The translations under genes were made by a program, and so were the position numbers. A model generated the notes under the pieces. The model was given only the letters and a program-made list of their open reading frames with translations. It searched no databases and was not told where the DNA came from. From the NCBI GenBank assembly GCA_030608725.1, contig JAUWDP010000080.1:1-5908 (forward strand): a stretch of DNA of 5,908 bases, given 5' to 3'. Within the stretch, counting starts at the first letter, position 1; every line of letters begins with the position of its first letter. Source of the DNA: Candidatus Bathyarchaeota archaeon (GTDB lineage Archaea > Thermoproteota > Bathyarchaeia > TCS64). This document shows positions 5,774 to 5,908 of the stretch, piece by piece.

Positions 5774-5908
5774 ATGGAAAGGGCAAATTTAGCTAACATC
5801 AATGCGCTTTCATACCTGTCCACGTACAGTAATGAGAAAACAGTCAGACTCTATCGTGGCGTCTTACGAAAGTACTTCACGGCGATCTACGGCAGTGATG
5901 ATCTAAGT
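5774..5908 (+). CDS. Probable tyrosine recombinase/integrase, N-terminal part (runs off right edge)
   Basis: From the ATG at 5774 the frame is open for 45 codons to the window edge. The peptide starts MERANLANINALSYLSTYSN and continues EKTVRLYRGVLRKYFTAIYG. The pattern of a helix, then a S-x-x-T-x-x-x-Y-x-x-x-L-x-x-F-like stretch, resembles the SAM-like core-binding domain that begins XerC/D and phage-type integrases. The catalytic Arg-His-Arg-Tyr residues would lie beyond the edge, so the call rests on a short N-terminal match. The segment is 44% GC, against about 60% or more in the neighbouring genes, and uses TTA, CTA, AGT, CGT and CGA codons in a window where Arg is mostly AGG; this suggests horizontal acquisition. 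Its TATA box is 27 bases upstream. Alternatives include another helical DNA-binding protein. If it is an integrase, a mobile element probably continues to the right. Confidence 0.6.
   Translation, partial: MERANLANINALSYLSTYSNEKTVRLYRGVLRKYFTAIYGSDDLS

Overview
The window looks archaeal. No start codon has a convincing Shine-Dalgarno sequence, whereas five of the six genes have an A/T-rich TATA-like box upstream. On three plus-strand genes the box is centred 27-28 bases before the ATG, the geometry of leaderless archaeal mRNAs. On two minus-strand genes it is 32-35 bases before, giving leaders of a few bases. The body of the window is GC-rich (about 60% by eye) with heavy use of AGG for arginine. 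The lineage cannot be fixed from sequence alone; a protein-degrading Thermoproteota such as Bathyarchaeia would fit, at low confidence.

Layout from left to right. The 5' part of a minus-strand DUF2961 (glycoside hydrolase family 172) gene runs off the left edge. Upstream of it on the same strand is a 598-residue amidohydrolase of the N-acyl-D-amino-acid deacylase family. A 97-base divergent promoter region separates this from a plus-strand 400-residue amidohydrolase of the prolidase/imidazolonepropionase-like group. Then, 45 bases on and with its own TATA box, comes a plus-strand membrane-anchored HtrA/Deg-type serine protease with a long coiled coil between the membrane anchor and the protease domain. 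It converges, two bases apart, on a minus-strand DUF1028 (Ntn-hydrolase-like) protein with a C-terminal TPR-like region. Finally a second divergent promoter region leads to the first 45 codons of a plus-strand gene whose product resembles the N-terminal DNA-binding domain of a tyrosine recombinase. This end is clearly more AT-rich (44% GC) and uses different codons, so it may be the edge of a mobile element.

How the genes may work together (inference): a surface protease, a dipeptidase-like and a D-aminoacylase-like amidohydrolase, a glycan-acting GH172 protein and a DUF1028 protein together suggest scavenging of peptides and cell-wall-type polymers. The genes are mostly separate transcription units, not one operon, so the link is thematic. 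Nothing seen demonstrates a novel defence or other new system. The most useful leads are the recombinase at the right edge, the coiled-coil HtrA and the DUF1028-TPR protein with its N-terminal extension. No tRNA, rRNA, CRISPR array or insertion sequence was recognised.
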